From the NCBI GenBank assembly GCA_021827225.1, contig JAKAXG010000272.1, forward strand, positions 1-6,310: DNA of 6,310 nucleotides, given 5' to 3'. The stretch is from Actinomycetes bacterium (lineage in GTDB: Bacteria; Actinomycetota; Acidimicrobiia; Acidimicrobiales; Palsa-688). How positions within the stretch are numbered: position 1 is the stretch's first letter; each line of letters starts with the position of its first letter. Positions 5,328 to 6,310 of this stretch are shown in pieces. Made by a program: the position numbers and the translations under genes. The notes beneath the pieces are model-generated. The model searched no databases and had not been told where the DNA came from. It saw nothing but the letters and a program-made list of their open reading frames with translations.

Positions 5328-6074
5328 TTGCCGACCACGGTCGATCTCACAGGCAAGGTTGCGCTGGTCACCGGCGCGTCGAAGGGCATCGGTGCGGCAA
5401 TCGCCCGCACCCTGGCGGACAACGGAGCGTCGGTGATGCTCTCGTCCCGCAAGATCACCGGCCTGGAGGAGGCGGCCGCCTCCATGCCGGGCGAGACGGC
5501 GGTCTTCGCCGCCCACGCCGGCGACCCCGAAGCGGCCCGGGCGTGCGTAGCCGCCACCGTCGAGCGCTTCGGCGGGCTCGACATCCTGGTGAACAACGCG
5601 GCCACCAACCCGTACTACGGCCGGGTCATCGACGTGGACCTGGCCCGCTTCGACAAGACGGTGGAGGTCAACCTGCGGGGACCGCTGGTGTGGACGCAGG
5701 AGGCGTGGCGCCAATCCATGTCCGAGCGGGGCGGGGTGGTGGTGAACATCTCGTCGGTGGGGGCCCTCAACCATTCCGGCCCCATCGGCGTCTACGACAT
5801 GACCAAGGCGGCCCTCATCCACCTGACCAAGCACCTGGCGTCGGAGCTGGGTCCCAAGGTGCGGGTGAACGCCATCGCCCCCGGCCTGATCAAGACGGAC
5901 TTCGCCCGGGCGCTGTGGGAACCGGGCGGCGAGGAGGCACCCCGCCCCTGGCCGCTGCAGCGGATCGGCCAGCCGGAAGACGTCGCCGGCGCCGCCCTCT
6001 ACCTGTGCAGTGACCTGTCGTCGTGGGTCACCGGCGAGGTGCTGACCGTCGACGGTGGGAGCCTCCTCGTCTGA
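5328..6074 (+). CDS. Short-chain dehydrogenase/reductase (SDR), DHRS4-like
   Basis: This is a classical SDR of 248 residues, the usual length, that should be a cytosolic NAD(P)-dependent oxidoreductase acting on a carbonyl or alcohol. The cofactor motif TGASKGIG is at 15-22. Arg41 after the second strand (SSRK) favours NADPH. NNAA is at 89-92 and Asn115 in the VEVNLRG helix. The catalytic triad is Ser143, Tyr156 and Lys160 (YDMTK). The segments NPYYG, APGLIKTDFARALW and CSDLSSWVTGEVLTVDGG resemble the DHRS4 carbonyl-reductase group (from memory, APGLIKTxFSRxLW). The start is a TTG behind a perfect AGGAGG; the first residues (PTTVDLTGKVALVTG) match where such enzymes normally begin. It is divergent from the small membrane protein and convergent with the GAF gene, so it is probably monocistronic. 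Substrate cannot be assigned. Confidence 0.95.
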   Translation: MPTTVDLTGKVALVTGASKGIGAAIARTLADNGASVMLSSRKITGLEEAAASMPGETAVFAAHAGDPEAARACVAATVERFGGLDILVNNAATNPYYGRVIDVDLARFDKTVEVNLRGPLVWTQEAWRQSMSERGGVVVNISSVGALNHSGPIGVYDMTKAALIHLTKHLASELGPKVRVNAIAPGLIKTDFARALWEPGGEEAPRPWPLQRIGQPEDVAGAALYLCSDLSSWVTGEVLTVDGGSLLV

Positions 6075-6191
6075 CCGGCCGGCGGGCCGGCGGCCGCCAG
6101 GCTGACCGCCCGGGTGGCTGCCAGGCTGACCGCCCCACCGGGCCGCCGGCTGCCAGGCAGACCGGCCGGTGGGCCGGAGGCGGCTGTCAGG
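6071..6191. repeat. Degenerate GC-rich tandem repeat in the convergent gap
   Basis: Four units start at 6071, 6102, 6126 and 6158 with CTGACCG(G/C)CC (the last as CAGACCGGCC). Each ends in a GCCAGG or GTCAGG block. Unit lengths are 31, 24, 32 and 34 bp because the middle varies. The first unit overlaps the dehydrogenase stop codon and the last overlaps the stop codon of the convergent GAF gene. Several units contain self-complementary GGCC-rich tracts, so the stretch could act as a bidirectional terminator, though no T-tracts are present. Confidence 0.65.
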
Positions 6192-6310
6192 GCCGGGCCA
6201 GGAGCTCCTGGCAGACCAGATCGGCCAGGTACTTCAGCTCGGTCAACTGGCCGTCGTCGAGCAGGCGGGGACGGCGGTCCTCGACGCAGAGGGTGCCGAC
6301 CAGATCGGAA
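6187..6310 (-). CDS. C-terminal end of a GAF-domain protein (partial, open at right edge)
   Basis: The minus-strand frame from 6309 to the TGA at 6189-6187 gives 40 residues. It starts SDLVGTLCVEDRRPR and ends LADLVCQELLARP. The pattern G-T-L-C-V-x-D-x-x-P-R, then a helix with LxxLADLVxxEL, is the characteristic last strand and C-terminal helix of GAF domains in actinobacterial and proteobacterial signalling proteins. The GAF domain is therefore the last domain of the protein, or the whole protein. Whatever lies N-terminal is beyond the window. Ligand and output are unknown. The gene converges on the dehydrogenase with only about 110 bp between stops. Confidence 0.8.
   Translation of the reverse strand, partial: SDLVGTLCVEDRRPRLLDDGQLTELKYLADLVCQELLARP

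Noticed and set aside
5187..5834. Upstream extension of the small membrane-protein frame
   Set aside because: It lies antisense to the well-supported dehydrogenase; the TTG at 5186 with GGAG is a sufficient start.
6198..6211. Perfect 14-bp palindrome CCAGGAGCTCCTGG
   Set aside because: It lies inside the GAF coding region (codons for Q-E-L-L) and is explained by common codons. No second copy is present.
6207..6308. Repeated CAGACCAGATCGG-like words
   Set aside because: Both encode D-L-V in the GAF tail, so the similarity is explained by coding and not by a separate site.

Overview
This is a very GC-rich window whose genes carry strong Shine-Dalgarno sites and, in two cases, TTG starts. It also has an actinobacterial-looking WhiG/FliA-type promoter and a Trp-repeat secreted subtilase. 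Together these suggest a soil or freshwater actinomycete-phylum chromosome, possibly of the Acidimicrobiia type. The lineage is inferred from style; no rRNA or marker gene is present.

Layout, left to right: (1) 1-528 (-) is the N-terminal, multi-spanning membrane half of a protein that runs off the left edge. (2) 556-2235 (-) is a secreted subtilisin-family (S8) protease with a complete catalytic set. Its C-terminus is an 87-residue array of Trp-initiated pentapeptides (WNGTA type) that stops abruptly at a double TGA. Only 27 bp separate it from the membrane gene, so the two probably form one transcription unit. Upstream of the protease is a close match to a sigma-28/WhiG promoter (TAAA-N16-CCGATAC), followed by a small foldable leader and a clear RBS. 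(3) 2378-3739 (-) is a group II pyridoxal-phosphate decarboxylase. (4) 3740-4655 is a 0.9 kb stretch with no convincing gene. It holds three same-orientation copies of an undescribed 46-58 bp repeat and, between them, a 422 bp element bounded by long imperfect inverted repeats, which looks like a MITE or a decayed non-autonomous element. (5) 4656-5186 (-) is a small two-helix membrane protein of unknown function, divergent from (6) 5328-6074 (+), a DHRS4-like short-chain dehydrogenase. Both start with TTG behind a good RBS. (7) 6071-6191 is a GC-rich degenerate tandem repeat in the convergent gap. (8) 6187-6310 (-) is the C-terminal end of a GAF-domain protein that runs off the right edge.

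The most interesting unit is the protease-membrane gene pair under the WhiG-type promoter. In Streptomyces, WhiG is held by the c-di-GMP-loaded anti-sigma factor RsiG. The truncated membrane gene resembles N-terminal membrane sensor modules that in actinobacteria often sit on signalling output domains such as GGDEF/EAL or HD. A c-di-GMP-linked module that exports a Trp-repeat protease is therefore a testable idea, but the output domain lies outside the window. The remaining genes show no obvious shared pathway.
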